From contig CAJTXE010000013.1 of assembly GCA_910580225.1 (NCBI GenBank), positions 29,515 to 93,514 of the forward strand: 64,000 nucleotides of DNA. The letters run 5' to 3'. A program made the translations under genes and the position numbers. Under the pieces are notes generated by a model, which saw nothing but the letters and a program-made list of their open reading frames with translations, made no database searches and was not told where the DNA came from. Positions 10,037 to 19,459 of this stretch are shown one piece after another. How positions within the stretch are numbered: position 1 is the stretch's first letter; every line of letters starts with the position of its first letter. Source of the stretch: an uncultured Acetatifactor sp. Lineage in GTDB: Bacteria > Bacillota > Clostridia > Lachnospirales > Lachnospiraceae.

Positions 10037-10065
10037 ATTGTATGATTTGGTATAATGATTGTCAG
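10037..10065 (-). promoter_or_regulatory. Leftward promoter candidate inside the invertible segment
   Basis: On the minus strand, CTGACA (10065-10060) is followed after exactly 17 bases by TACAAT (10042-10037), each one base from consensus. In the present orientation it would drive the leftward wzm-wzt operon with a leader of about 220 bases that crosses the left repeat arm. It overlaps the rightward promoter face to face, so the two would compete for polymerase. Confidence 0.5.
10048..10056 (+). promoter_or_regulatory. Rightward extended -10 promoter inside the invertible segment
   Basis: TGG followed by TATAAT (10051-10056) is a perfect extended -10 element. No good -35 is present: the hexamer at 18-base spacing is TTATCC. 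Transcription would start near 10063, cross the right repeat arm and reach the wzm-like gene at 10223 after about 160 bases. Confidence 0.6.
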
Positions 10066-10162
10066 AAAAAGTATCTGACGATGAGATTTTGGGGCCCAGT
10101 GGTGTGCATTTCAGCAGATTTTGGGTAGCATTGGTACTGGTTGAAGTAAAAGTTGCTTCGTG

Positions 10163-10183
10163 AATACAGGATAACTATAGATT
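10163..10183 (-). repeat. Right arm of a 21-bp perfect inverted repeat
   Basis: Exact reverse complement of 9931-9951. It lies 39 bases before the start codon of the rightward exporter permease, so transcripts initiated inside the segment must read through it. See the left arm for why the pair is taken as a recombination site. Confidence 0.9.
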
Positions 10184-10222
10184 ATCCATTAAAATAGAAA
10201 GATAATGAACGGAGAACCTGAT

Positions 10223-10999
10223 ATGTATTGGATTAAAGAGATATATATCTATCGGACAATGGCGGCTAGTCTGATCAAAAGAGATATTATTGGGCGCTAT
10301 AAAGGATCTATTTTGGGGTTTTTTTGGACATTTTTAAACCCATTACTCCAACTAATTGTATATACGATTGTCTTTACACAAATTATGCGTATGGGAATTG
10401 ATGACTACTATTTGTTTTTGTTTGTTGTTTTAATTCCCTGGTTATTTTTTAGTACATGTGTATCCGGGGGTGCGAGCTGCATTTGGTTAAACAAGGATAT
10501 GGTTAATAAAATCTATTTTCCGAGAGAAATACTTCCTTTTTCTTTTGTAACAAGCAATCTTGTTAATATGTTGTTAACAATGATTGTTATTTTTGTTGTA
10601 CTCTTTTTTTCCGGAAAAGGTTTTAATATTGTAGCGTTGCTATATCTGCCCCTCATCATTGTAGTGGAATATATTCTGGCGTTGGGTATTGTACTGCTTG
10701 TTTCTGGTATTACAGTATATTTTCGGGATATGGAATATATTCTAAGTATTATTACAATGGCATGGCAGTTCTTGAGTCCTGTCTTGTATGACATTAGTAT
10801 GGTTCCGGAAGATATATTATTTTTTTTCAACTTAAATCCAATGACACCAATTCTAACTGCATATAGAAGTATTTTATATTATAAGCAAGTGCCGGAAGTA
10901 AAAACGCTGCTTCATGCAACGATTTTGGGGGTAATCCTTTTATTTGTCGGCGCATTCACTTTTAGCCGTCTAAAACGCCATTTTGCGGAGGAGATGTAA
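10223..10999 (+). CDS. Second polysaccharide ABC exporter permease (Wzm/TagG-like)
   Basis: Integral-membrane subunit of the rightward exporter, about 258 residues with six predicted membrane helices, the GRYKGSILGFFWTFLNPL segment and the RHFAEEM tail seen in its leftward paralogue. The ATG at 10223 has GGAG eight bases upstream and is preferred over the ATG at 10205, which has no ribosome-binding site. Its TAA stop shares its last base with the ATG of the ATPase gene, implying coupled translation. It is the first gene after the invertible segment. Its AT-richness is higher than in the leftward operon, suggesting a different origin for the two exporters. Confidence 0.9.
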   Translation: MYWIKEIYIYRTMAASLIKRDIIGRYKGSILGFFWTFLNPLLQLIVYTIVFTQIMRMGIDDYYLFLFVVLIPWLFFSTCVSGGASCIWLNKDMVNKIYFPREILPFSFVTSNLVNMLLTMIVIFVVLFFSGKGFNIVALLYLPLIIVVEYILALGIVLLVSGITVYFRDMEYILSIITMAWQFLSPVLYDISMVPEDILFFFNLNPMTPILTAYRSILYYKQVPEVKTLLHATILGVILLFVGAFTFSRLKRHFAEEM

Positions 11000-11739
11000 T
11001 GAATGACGAGTATTCGATTGAAGTAGAAAATGTAGTGAAGGCTTTTAAAGTTTTTAGGGATCGCGGTAAAACATTAAAGGAAATAACATTATTTAAAAAA
11101 AGGCGTTCCTATGAAAAAAGAGTAGTCCTAAATGGAATTCAGTTTAAAGTAAAAAAGGGGGAAGCGGTCGGTTTAATAGGCCACAATGGATGCGGCAAAA
11201 GCACAACATTAAAACTATTAACAAAGATCATGTATCCGGACTCCGGTAAAATAAATATGAAAGGACGTGTATCCAGTCTAATTGAACTTGGGGCTGGCTT
11301 TCATCCTGATATGAGCGGTCGGGATAATATTTATATCAACGCATCTATTTTTGGATTGACCAAAAAAGAAATAGATGACAAATATAATGATATTGTTGCT
11401 TTTTCAGAATTAGAAGAATTTATTACCAGTCCAGTTCGGACATATTCATCTGGTATGTATATGCGATTAGCCTTTTCTGTGGCAATTAATGTAGATGCAG
11501 ATATTTTGTTAATTGATGAAATATTGGCCGTAGGAGATATTGCATTTCAGGAAAAGTGCTTTAAAAAACTTGAAGAGATTAAGTCCCGGGGAACTACAAT
11601 TGTTATTGTATCTCATTCTTTAAACCAGATTGAAAAAATCTGCGATAGAACGATTTGGCTTCATGACGGAATTGTATATAAAGAAGGCGCGACAAAAACA
11701 GTTAACCAGCTTTATTTGGACTATATGTGTAATAAATAA
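10999..11739 (+). CDS. Second polysaccharide ABC exporter ATPase, no sugar-binding domain
   Basis: ATPase partner of the permease at 10223. In 246 residues it has Walker A GHNGCGKST (61-69), signature YSSGMYMRLAF and Walker B ILLIDE. The sequence is close to the first 240 residues of the leftward Wzt-like protein, but the C-terminal carbohydrate-binding domain is absent. In the TarH/TagH and Wzt families this is the short, cap-independent form, so export may be coupled to synthesis rather than to recognition of a finished end. The gene is coupled to the permease by a one-base overlap and lies 25 bases before the giant glycosyltransferase gene. Confidence 0.9.
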   Translation: MNDEYSIEVENVVKAFKVFRDRGKTLKEITLFKKRRSYEKRVVLNGIQFKVKKGEAVGLIGHNGCGKSTTLKLLTKIMYPDSGKINMKGRVSSLIELGAGFHPDMSGRDNIYINASIFGLTKKEIDDKYNDIVAFSELEEFITSPVRTYSSGMYMRLAFSVAINVDADILLIDEILAVGDIAFQEKCFKKLEEIKSRGTTIVIVSHSLNQIEKICDRTIWLHDGIVYKEGATKTVNQLYLDYMCNK

Positions 11740-11764
11740 TACAATAGCGTTTTAGGAGTTAAAA

Positions 11765-14700
11765 ATGCACAACGAAAAACATTATAATATAATAATAGTT
11801 GGTACGTTTGATTGTGAAAACTTTGGGGACTTACTATTTCCAATTACTTTGGAACAATATTTCAAAAATCGAAGTATTGACGTAACTATTTATCCTTTTT
11901 CGCCCCAAGAGTGTAATATGCCCTTTTTTGAAGAAAAACATGTATATTCTATAAACAACATGGAGAATTTTATTAAACTTCATGATGTTGATGCAATTAT
12001 CATTGGAGGCGGAGATTTAATACGGTTGGACAGCCAAATCGGCAAAAGTTATTTGAATAAAACGGATGCTAATCTGTTATGGGCATATCCTATTATAATA
12101 GGAAATATGCTTGAAATTCCAATAATTTTCAATTGTCCTGGGGTTCCTTTTGAATTTAACAGACATAATAAAAAGATTGTTAAATGCTTAATGTCACATA
12201 TTGCATATCTATCAGTAAGAGATGAATACTCCAAACAATACTTATTAGATTGTGGAGTATATAACAGTATATCCGTTTCTATTGACACCATTGTAGGAAT
12301 AGAGGAGTTATATCCCATTAGTTATGTGGATAGTGTATTGATAAAATTAAAAAAACAGATTACCTTACCTGAATCAGAATATATTGTTGTGCAAATTAAT
12401 AATTCTATATTTTCAGAAAAAGATCTGTTTTCATTGAAAGAATTTATTGAACATCTTGCAAATGAAACAGAGTATGAACTTGTTTTTATGCCCATAGGCT
12501 ATGAGCATGATGATGATATTGCGTTAGAACGCCTTAAAAAAATATGTAATTGCAGTATTCATTTATTAGACAGTAAAAATCAGAAGTTATCTCCGGAACA
12601 GATGATAGCGATAATAAAAAATGCGGCATTTTTTATAGGAACCAGCTTACATGGAGCTGTTGTTTCGTATGTATATAATGTCAAATTTATGGAAATCATG
12701 TCTGGATTTAGTACCAAAATATATGGATTTTGTAAGTATATATGTGCAACAAATTGTGTTATAAATATCTCTGATAATTTGTGGGAGCGCTTTCTAAATA
12801 TAAATCAGCAAGAAATGCCGGGTTTACCAAAAACAAATGTTTTGGTAGACTTTAATAATCATTTAAATTGTATGCTAAATGCTATTTATAGTAAAAGTAA
12901 AAGACCTTCTGGCACTATTATCACGGAGCTATTGGAATTGTGTTCAGATCATAACCTGGAAATTAAGAAACCCAAAATTTATTTGGATTTTGGAAATGGC
13001 TATGATGAAGAGCATACCAAGTATGGTAATGAAATTACCCAGGAAGGTATATTTCATTTAAGGAGTGATATTGAAGATGGATGCATCAAAATCAGGCTGG
13101 ATCCTGTTGAAACATCTTGTGTAGTTCTCCTTAGTTATGCTGTTAGTGACAAAGGTTCTTTGACTATTACAGATATGAACGGGATAGGGATGGAAACAGC
13201 TTATATCTTTTGCAATAACGATCCAAGGATAGAATTTAAACTTCAAAAAGCACATTGGGTTGAACTGGAGGGATATGTATTTCCTTTTTCTGATCATACA
13301 TTTACGGAAAAAATAAATTTCCTGGCTGAAACCATTGGGAAAATCGCCGCTGACCATCATATGATTAGTGCAGAATTGTTAAGTGCAGCAATTAGAAATT
13401 TTGAAGAAGAAAAAATAGCATTAAATACTTCTTTTACCAAAGACATTGAAGCAATAAATAAATCCATTAAAGACAAGGACAAAAAAATTGAAGAGATTAC
13501 AAAACTTATGGATAAAAAGGAGACCGAGATTGCTTCTTTAAATGACGTTGTGGAAGAGAAATCTGCAATCATAAACACTCTAAATACGGCTGTGAAAAGT
13601 AAAAAGGAAGAAAATGAAGTTTTAAATGCTTTTATTCAGGAAAAAGAAATTGCCATTTTATCTTTAAAAAACTCTGTTGAGAGCCTTGAGTCCTTAAATA
13701 AAGCTTTTGAAAGTCGTGTCTGCCAGCTTGAGAACTCTACCTGTTGGAAGATAACAAAACCAATTAGAGTAATTGTGATTGTTTTGAGGAAGATTTTTTC
13801 TAAAAGAACATATGGTAGATTCCTAAAAAAGATATATATGACAATTCCGATTAGTATACAAACAAAATTACGTATAAAAGGGGTGATTTTTAAACTTTTT
13901 TCTCCATTTATAAAAAATACAAACGCTTATCAGAACTGGAAAAATTATACATATCCTATCAATAAAAAAGATGAAACTTGCCATGATATTAAAGCTGACA
14001 AAACCCAGGAAAAGCAATTTTTAGAACAAATTATGAACATTCCTTATATAAAAAACAACGAGGAATATGTTTCCAAATCATCAGTTCCTATTTATGTATC
14101 TGATAGAAGTGTAAAATATTTAGCATTTTATTTACCACAGTATCATCCTTTTCCGGAAAACAATGAGTGGTGGGGAACTGGTTTTACAGAGTGGACAAAT
14201 GTAACAAAGGCTGTTCCGCAGTTTGTAGGGCATAATCAGCCGCGTTTGGCGGGAGAACTGGGATATTATGATTTGAGAAATAAAGAAATAATTCTACAAC
14301 AGATGAATTTAGCCAAACAATACGGTATTTATGGTTTTTGCATTTATTATTATTGGTTTGATGGTAAACGGTTAATGGATACGCCATTAAATTTCATAAT
14401 GGATAATGCAGAGTTAAATTTACCGTTCTGTTTGTGTTGGGCAAATGAAAATTGGAGCAGAAAATGGGATGGAAAAAATCAGGATATTTTGATTGCACAA
14501 AATTATAATCCTGCCTTTCCGGATAAATTTATCAAAGATGTTATACCCTACATGCAAGATTCAAGATATATCACGTTTTGCGGCAAACCTGTTCTCATTA
14601 TATATAATGCCAATGAAATACCGGCTTTGAAACACACTATAGATTATTGGAGAGACTATTGCAGAAAATGTGGAATAGGAGAAATTCATCTTCTCGCAGT

Positions 14701-17098
14701 AGATTTTGCATTAAATACGATTTCAAAACAAGCTGGATTTGATGGTTTTGTAGAATTTCCGCCACATTCCGTATACAATTATAGCATGGAACCGATTAAT
14801 TCCCATTTAGCCGTAATTGATAGTACATATGCAGGAAATATCTTTGATTATGGACAAATAGTTCGTGAAAAACGGTATTTAGGCACAAATTTGGACAAGT
14901 ATTATAAAGGTATCTTTCTTGGGTGGGATAATACTGCGAGAAGGCCTAAGAATGCAACTGTATATCATAATTTTACTATTTCAGCTTTCAAAGAATGGCT
15001 TACAGATATTTCTCGTATAACAATGAAAAATCATGATATAGATGATAGATTCGTTTTTATTAATGCCTGGAATGAGTGGGCGGAAGGGACTTACCTGGAG
15101 CCAGACCGTCAATACGGACATGCCGCATTAGAAGCAGTGCGTCAAGTATTGCTTAGTCAAACAAGCAGCAGAAAGGGAATCATTTATGTCAGTCATGATG
15201 CATGTTATAATGGAGCACAATTATTATCGTTAAATATTATAGAACAATTGTCCAAGGTATATAAGTATAATGTTTTTGTAATATTGATAAATGGAGGTGT
15301 ATTAATAGATAAATTCAAACAACTTGCTTCAGATTTCATTTGTCTGGAAGAACAAATTGATTCCTCAAATTCTTTGATACGCTGGCTGGAGAATACGCAA
15401 TGTAATAAGGCTATGTGTAATACTGTTATTACAGGTGATGTTTTAAAATTATTAAGTGAACATGGAGTTCACTGCATTTCAATGATCCATGAAATGGAAC
15501 AGGTAATTAAGCAATATCATAGCGAAAATAAATTAGAAAATATTGCTAAATATGCAGATAAAATTGTCTATGCTTCAAATTATGTCAGAAAAAGCGCAGA
15601 CAGAATTTGTAAAGTACCTGATGAAAAGGTAATAATTATTCCCCAGGGTAATTACAAAGCCAATAAGTATGGAGTCCATAACCATGAGACAAGACTCATG
15701 GTAAGAAAAAAGCTTGGTTTATCAGAGGATGTTCAAATAATACTTGGCGTAGGATTTGGCGATGAGAGGAAAGGAATTGATTTATTTATAAAGACTGCAA
15801 TCAGAACATGTGCGCAAAATCTGCTGGCAACATTTGTTTGGGTTGGAGAAGTTGATCAGTCTAAAAAAGCTGATTTAGATCACATGCTATATGAATGTTC
15901 CTGCAAAGATCGAATTATATTTGCCGGGCCAACGGATGATGTATTTCTTTTCTATTCAGCGGCAGATTTATTTGTGCTGACTTCGCGTGAAGACCCTTTT
16001 CCTACTGTCGTAATGGAAGCCATGGAAGCTGGCTTACCTGTTGTTGCATTTAAAGATGGGGGCGGATATGTCGAGATTGTAACCCCTGAAACGGGGGTAC
16101 TGGTGGAGATGGAAAATTGGACAAGTATGGCAGAAGAGATCATCTTTTTACTAAATGATAAATACCGGCATGATGAATTGGGAAAAAATGCCCATAATTA
16201 TATTGAAAAGAATTTTAATTTTCTTGGCTATGTTCATAGTCTGTTAGACTTGCTTGGCGAAAAGTATTGCAGGGTTACTGCTGTAATACCCAACTATAAT
16301 TATGAAAAGTATTTACAGGAAAGAATTGAATCTGTCCTTTTGCAGGATTATCCGGTATACGAGGTTATTTTATTAGATGATGTATCTAGTGATAACAGTA
16401 TTGAGATGATGGAGCAATATGTAGACCAAAACCCACTTCAAATAAAACTTGTTAAAAATAAGCAAAACAGTGGGAATGTTTTTAATCAGTGGGAGAAAGG
16501 CTGTAATCTTGCTACAGGAGAATATATCTGGATTGCAGAAGCAGATGATTTATCCAAGCCAACATTCTTAAGCAGGATTATGGATAAAATGTCATCAGAT
16601 TCATCTATTGTGTTGGGGTATTCCCAATCTTACATGATAGATGAGAATGGAAAGATTACTGCTGAAAATTATTTTTGCTATACAGATGATGTGGATGATC
16701 AGATATGGAAAAACGATTATGTGCGAGATTCTAAAGACGAAATAACAAAACGGATGTCAGCCAAAAATACGATTCCCAATGTCTCTGCAGTAGTATTAAA
16801 AAACAGAAACTTTGATAATATGTTTAAAGCAGCAAAGAAGTTTCGTGTTGCAGGAGACTGGGCATTTTATATCAGTTTACTTGAGTGCGGTGGTAAGGTA
16901 GCTTTTATAGCAGAAAGCCTTAACTACCATCGAAGACATTCGAATAGTGTAACGACAGATTTGAATGCAAAAACCCATTTTGAGGAAATTTGCCAAATGC
17001 AAGATTATATAATTTCGTCATACAAAGATGAAGTGGATATAGACAAAATAATGGTATATCGAAAAAACGTCAAAACAATACTGGGTGTGAAAGATTAA
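11765..17098 (+). CDS. Giant pyruvyltransferase / coiled-coil / WbsX / GT4 / GT2 fusion
   Basis: A 1777-residue glycan-assembly protein. Residues about 1-370 match polysaccharide pyruvyltransferases (IIIGGGDL near 77, GTSLHGA near 291). Residues about 390-520 look like a beta-rich domain of unknown role. Residues about 535-660 are a Lys/Glu-rich coiled coil, followed by a basic amphipathic linker with STCWKITKPIR. Residues about 783-1128 are a WbsX/GH99-like domain (LAFYLPQYHPFPENNEWWG, INAWNEWAEGTYLEPDR). Residues about 1135-1497 are a GT4 transferase (SREDPFPTVVMEAMEAGLPV). Residues about 1504-1777 are a GT2 transferase (VIPNYNYEKYL, LLDDVSSD). AGGAGTT lies just before the ATG. The fusion would keep sequential sugar transfers and a possible pyruvate cap on one polypeptide. 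The substrate is unknown. Confidence 0.85.
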   Translation: MHNEKHYNIIIVGTFDCENFGDLLFPITLEQYFKNRSIDVTIYPFSPQECNMPFFEEKHVYSINNMENFIKLHDVDAIIIGGGDLIRLDSQIGKSYLNKTDANLLWAYPIIIGNMLEIPIIFNCPGVPFEFNRHNKKIVKCLMSHIAYLSVRDEYSKQYLLDCGVYNSISVSIDTIVGIEELYPISYVDSVLIKLKKQITLPESEYIVVQINNSIFSEKDLFSLKEFIEHLANETEYELVFMPIGYEHDDDIALERLKKICNCSIHLLDSKNQKLSPEQMIAIIKNAAFFIGTSLHGAVVSYVYNVKFMEIMSGFSTKIYGFCKYICATNCVINISDNLWERFLNINQQEMPGLPKTNVLVDFNNHLNCMLNAIYSKSKRPSGTIITELLELCSDHNLEIKKPKIYLDFGNGYDEEHTKYGNEITQEGIFHLRSDIEDGCIKIRLDPVETSCVVLLSYAVSDKGSLTITDMNGIGMETAYIFCNNDPRIEFKLQKAHWVELEGYVFPFSDHTFTEKINFLAETIGKIAADHHMISAELLSAAIRNFEEEKIALNTSFTKDIEAINKSIKDKDKKIEEITKLMDKKETEIASLNDVVEEKSAIINTLNTAVKSKKEENEVLNAFIQEKEIAILSLKNSVESLESLNKAFESRVCQLENSTCWKITKPIRVIVIVLRKIFSKRTYGRFLKKIYMTIPISIQTKLRIKGVIFKLFSPFIKNTNAYQNWKNYTYPINKKDETCHDIKADKTQEKQFLEQIMNIPYIKNNEEYVSKSSVPIYVSDRSVKYLAFYLPQYHPFPENNEWWGTGFTEWTNVTKAVPQFVGHNQPRLAGELGYYDLRNKEIILQQMNLAKQYGIYGFCIYYYWFDGKRLMDTPLNFIMDNAELNLPFCLCWANENWSRKWDGKNQDILIAQNYNPAFPDKFIKDVIPYMQDSRYITFCGKPVLIIYNANEIPALKHTIDYWRDYCRKCGIGEIHLLAVDFALNTISKQAGFDGFVEFPPHSVYNYSMEPINSHLAVIDSTYAGNIFDYGQIVREKRYLGTNLDKYYKGIFLGWDNTARRPKNATVYHNFTISAFKEWLTDISRITMKNHDIDDRFVFINAWNEWAEGTYLEPDRQYGHAALEAVRQVLLSQTSSRKGIIYVSHDACYNGAQLLSLNIIEQLSKVYKYNVFVILINGGVLIDKFKQLASDFICLEEQIDSSNSLIRWLENTQCNKAMCNTVITGDVLKLLSEHGVHCISMIHEMEQVIKQYHSENKLENIAKYADKIVYASNYVRKSADRICKVPDEKVIIIPQGNYKANKYGVHNHETRLMVRKKLGLSEDVQIILGVGFGDERKGIDLFIKTAIRTCAQNLLATFVWVGEVDQSKKADLDHMLYECSCKDRIIFAGPTDDVFLFYSAADLFVLTSREDPFPTVVMEAMEAGLPVVAFKDGGGYVEIVTPETGVLVEMENWTSMAEEIIFLLNDKYRHDELGKNAHNYIEKNFNFLGYVHSLLDLLGEKYCRVTAVIPNYNYEKYLQERIESVLLQDYPVYEVILLDDVSSDNSIEMMEQYVDQNPLQIKLVKNKQNSGNVFNQWEKGCNLATGEYIWIAEADDLSKPTFLSRIMDKMSSDSSIVLGYSQSYMIDENGKITAENYFCYTDDVDDQIWKNDYVRDSKDEITKRMSAKNTIPNVSAVVLKNRNFDNMFKAAKKFRVAGDWAFYISLLECGGKVAFIAESLNYHRRHSNSVTTDLNAKTHFEEICQMQDYIISSYKDEVDIDKIMVYRKNVKTILGVKD

Positions 17099-17117
17099 AA
17101 GAAAAGAGTAAATAACT

Positions 17118-18164
17118 ATGCCTAAACGATTTGAAGGATTAGTGGGGCTAAGAGGAATTGGGGCCACAATGATAATAGCATACCATATGTATGTTCTGAA
17201 TGGTTATGTTGGTACAAATACGTTTTTAGATCGTACTGTTGGTATTGGCGGAGTTTTTGTAACTTTATTTTTTATATTAAGTAGTTTTTCATTAATGTGC
17301 GGCTATGCAGAAAAAATTAGGCAAAATGATTTTGAGTGGGGACAATTTTATAAAAACCGGTTTATAAAATTAGCCCCCACATTCTATACTGCATTGATTT
17401 TACACCTTTTGTTAAATGTTTGTGCACATGTGAAGGAGCCTATGGCCAATATAATTGGCACGGCTTCTTTACTTTATGCATTAATGCCGTCAAATCAGGA
17501 ATCTATTGTAATGGCAGGATGGGCGTTGGGAATTGAAATTATTTTCTACCTGATTTTTCCAGCTTTTTTTGAGTTAACCAAAACAAGATTACATGCAATA
17601 TTAACACTGTTAGGAAGCCTTTTACTTTTTTTCTCATATAATTCTTATTATGGTGTAGGCATATTAAATAATCATATTAATATTATCAGGCAGTTATTGC
17701 CATTTGCAATAGGGGCTGCGTTATATTATTGTATACCGTTCATGACTCATGTTAAAAAAAGTATTAGAATGTATATCGCTTTTATTTTGAGATTTATTTT
17801 ATTAATTCTTTTTGTGGGATGGGATAAGTTTTTTCAAAACCAACTAATGATATATGTTGCATTTTCTATAACAATTTTAAATCAAATACAATATAACGAC
17901 GTTCTGACAATGAATCGTTTGATGCAAGCTCTCGGAAAAATAAGTTATGAAATGTATTTATTTCATATGATTATTTATCGAATTTTATATTATTTGAATG
18001 TTATTGATCTCTTAAACTCGGTGATTCATTCAAAAGTAATAAGCTATATGGCATTTTTGTTTATTGAATTACTTTTCACTATACTCTTTAGTTACTTTTA
18101 CAAAAGTATTTTTTTGATTATACGTAAAAAATTAGCAAAGAGACCTAAAATGCATAAGGGATAA
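17118..18164 (+). CDS. Membrane acyltransferase (acyltransferase 3 / OafA family)
   Basis: A 348-residue protein with about ten hydrophobic helices and the family's N-terminal signature: an LRGIGA segment followed by a conserved His in AYHMYVL near residue 22. Members transfer acetyl or related acyl groups to cell-surface sugars or peptidoglycan. Its place 20 bases after the giant glycosyltransferase gene and 4 bases before the sulfatase-fold gene suggests O-acetylation of the polymer exported by the rightward system. The gene is very AT-rich, like the rest of this operon. The acceptor is not known. Confidence 0.85.
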   Translation: MPKRFEGLVGLRGIGATMIIAYHMYVLNGYVGTNTFLDRTVGIGGVFVTLFFILSSFSLMCGYAEKIRQNDFEWGQFYKNRFIKLAPTFYTALILHLLLNVCAHVKEPMANIIGTASLLYALMPSNQESIVMAGWALGIEIIFYLIFPAFFELTKTRLHAILTLLGSLLLFFSYNSYYGVGILNNHINIIRQLLPFAIGAALYYCIPFMTHVKKSIRMYIAFILRFILLILFVGWDKFFQNQLMIYVAFSITILNQIQYNDVLTMNRLMQALGKISYEMYLFHMIIYRILYYLNVIDLLNSVIHSKVISYMAFLFIELLFTILFSYFYKSIFLIIRKKLAKRPKMHKG

Positions 18165-18167
18165 AAT

Positions 18168-19454
18168 ATGAAAAATAAAAGAAAATATATTATATTATTA
18201 TGTCCATATTTAATAATAATAGCAATTATTTCAGTTGAAATGAATTCTGATATTATAAACAAAAAGTATTCAAATCTAAATTTTTATAGTCAAGTTGGCA
18301 GCTGGATATTTTTTTGTGATGATATTATAAAGACTATACAAGATATTGTGCCTGCTAATAAAAGCAAAATGCAAAGAAACATAGAGAGTTTTAAAGAAAG
18401 CAGGCAGATACTTCCTTATAATTTTGAAGAACATGAAGATATCGAAAATATAATATTAATACAATTAGAAGGTATTGATGCTGTTTCATTAGAGTTACAA
18501 TATAATGGACAAGATATAATGCCCAACTTAAATTTACTAAAAAGAAATTATACTTATTTTGAAAATGCATTTGACCAAACGGGAAGCGGCAGAACATCTG
18601 ACGGTGAATTTTTGGCACTGACTTCATTGCTGCCAATAACAAATGAATCCATGTATTTGAATTATGAGTTGGGTAGTATAGTATCATTACCTAAAATTTT
18701 AGATGCACATAACTATCAAACAGTATCAATTCATGGTTTCGAAGGGTCATTTTACAATCGACTAAATGTGCACAAAGAACTGGGGTATCAAAAAAGTTAT
18801 TTTCTTGAAGATTTTAAAGAAGAGGCTATAGATTCTGATTACATTGGCTGGGGATTAAGCGATAAGTTTATTTTAAATAAAGTGTATAATTTAATAAAAG
18901 AGGCTGATAGAAAAACTTTTATTCATGCAATACTGCTTTCCAATCATCATCCTTTTGATGCAGTCTCAGAGACTTATGATGATTTGTTAATTAAAAATCC
19001 CCAAAATATCGTAGAGATGTACTTAAATTCAATAAATTATACAGATTTAATGATAGGCGAACTAATCGAGAATTTGCAATTGTTAAATATTATGGATAGA
19101 ACGTTAATCGTTATTTTTTCTGATCATGATTCGGGTATTACAAGTGAAATTTATGATTATTTCAATATGGAATATGATGACTCTGAAAGTTGGAGATACG
19201 ATAAAATTCCACTTATATTTTGTGGTCAGACAAACGCCCATTGTGAAGATTTGGTCGTTGGGCAAGCAGAAATTATGCCGATGATCCTATCCTATTTGAA
19301 TATTGAAATACCTGATACTTGCATGGGGTTAAATTATATAAATGGAAAAAAGGTTGTATATAAACAAATGCATAACATTTATGCTGAAGGAATTGACGCT
19401 TCTTTATTGAGTATGGATTTAATTACAAAAAGCATTATCTTATATTCGGAGTGA
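18168..19454 (+). CDS. LtaS-like catalytic half (sulfatase fold, single membrane anchor)
   Basis: In 428 residues there is one N-terminal membrane segment and then an alkaline-phosphatase/sulfatase domain: ILIQLEGIDAVS (metal-site start), the candidate nucleophile Thr in SGRTSDGEF, LSNHHPFDA, and VIFSDHDSG near the end. This corresponds to the extracellular catalytic domain of lipoteichoic acid synthase. The four or five membrane helices that normally precede it are missing here and seem to be encoded by the next gene. The stop overlaps the GTG at 19451 but the better next start is 19460. Likely role: adding phosphoglycerol or a similar phospho-group to the rightward polysaccharide; donor unknown. 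Confidence 0.75.
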   Translation: MKNKRKYIILLCPYLIIIAIISVEMNSDIINKKYSNLNFYSQVGSWIFFCDDIIKTIQDIVPANKSKMQRNIESFKESRQILPYNFEEHEDIENIILIQLEGIDAVSLELQYNGQDIMPNLNLLKRNYTYFENAFDQTGSGRTSDGEFLALTSLLPITNESMYLNYELGSIVSLPKILDAHNYQTVSIHGFEGSFYNRLNVHKELGYQKSYFLEDFKEEAIDSDYIGWGLSDKFILNKVYNLIKEADRKTFIHAILLSNHHPFDAVSETYDDLLIKNPQNIVEMYLNSINYTDLMIGELIENLQLLNIMDRTLIVIFSDHDSGITSEIYDYFNMEYDDSESWRYDKIPLIFCGQTNAHCEDLVVGQAEIMPMILSYLNIEIPDTCMGLNYINGKKVVYKQMHNIYAEGIDASLLSMDLITKSIILYSE

Positions 19455-19459
19455 TATTT

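Larger units (their letters stand above)
9952..10162. other. Putative invertible promoter segment between two polysaccharide operons
   Basis: This 211-bp AT-rich spacer lies inside the 21-bp inverted repeat and contains no open reading frame of note. It carries an extended -10 promoter reading right and a -35/-10 pair reading left. A short hairpin (gtcaga/tctgac, 10061-10079) falls near the presumed rightward transcript start. Inversion would exchange which promoter faces which operon. No recombinase gene lies within the window, so the enzyme would have to act from elsewhere. That the segment inverts is inferred from its architecture; only one orientation is seen here. Confidence 0.75.

Noticed and set aside
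9931..10183. Inverted repeat as insertion sequence ends or as a terminator
   Set aside because: There is no transposase frame in the 211-bp spacer, no target duplication beside the arms, and the arms are too far apart for a terminator hairpin. A recombination-site reading fits better.
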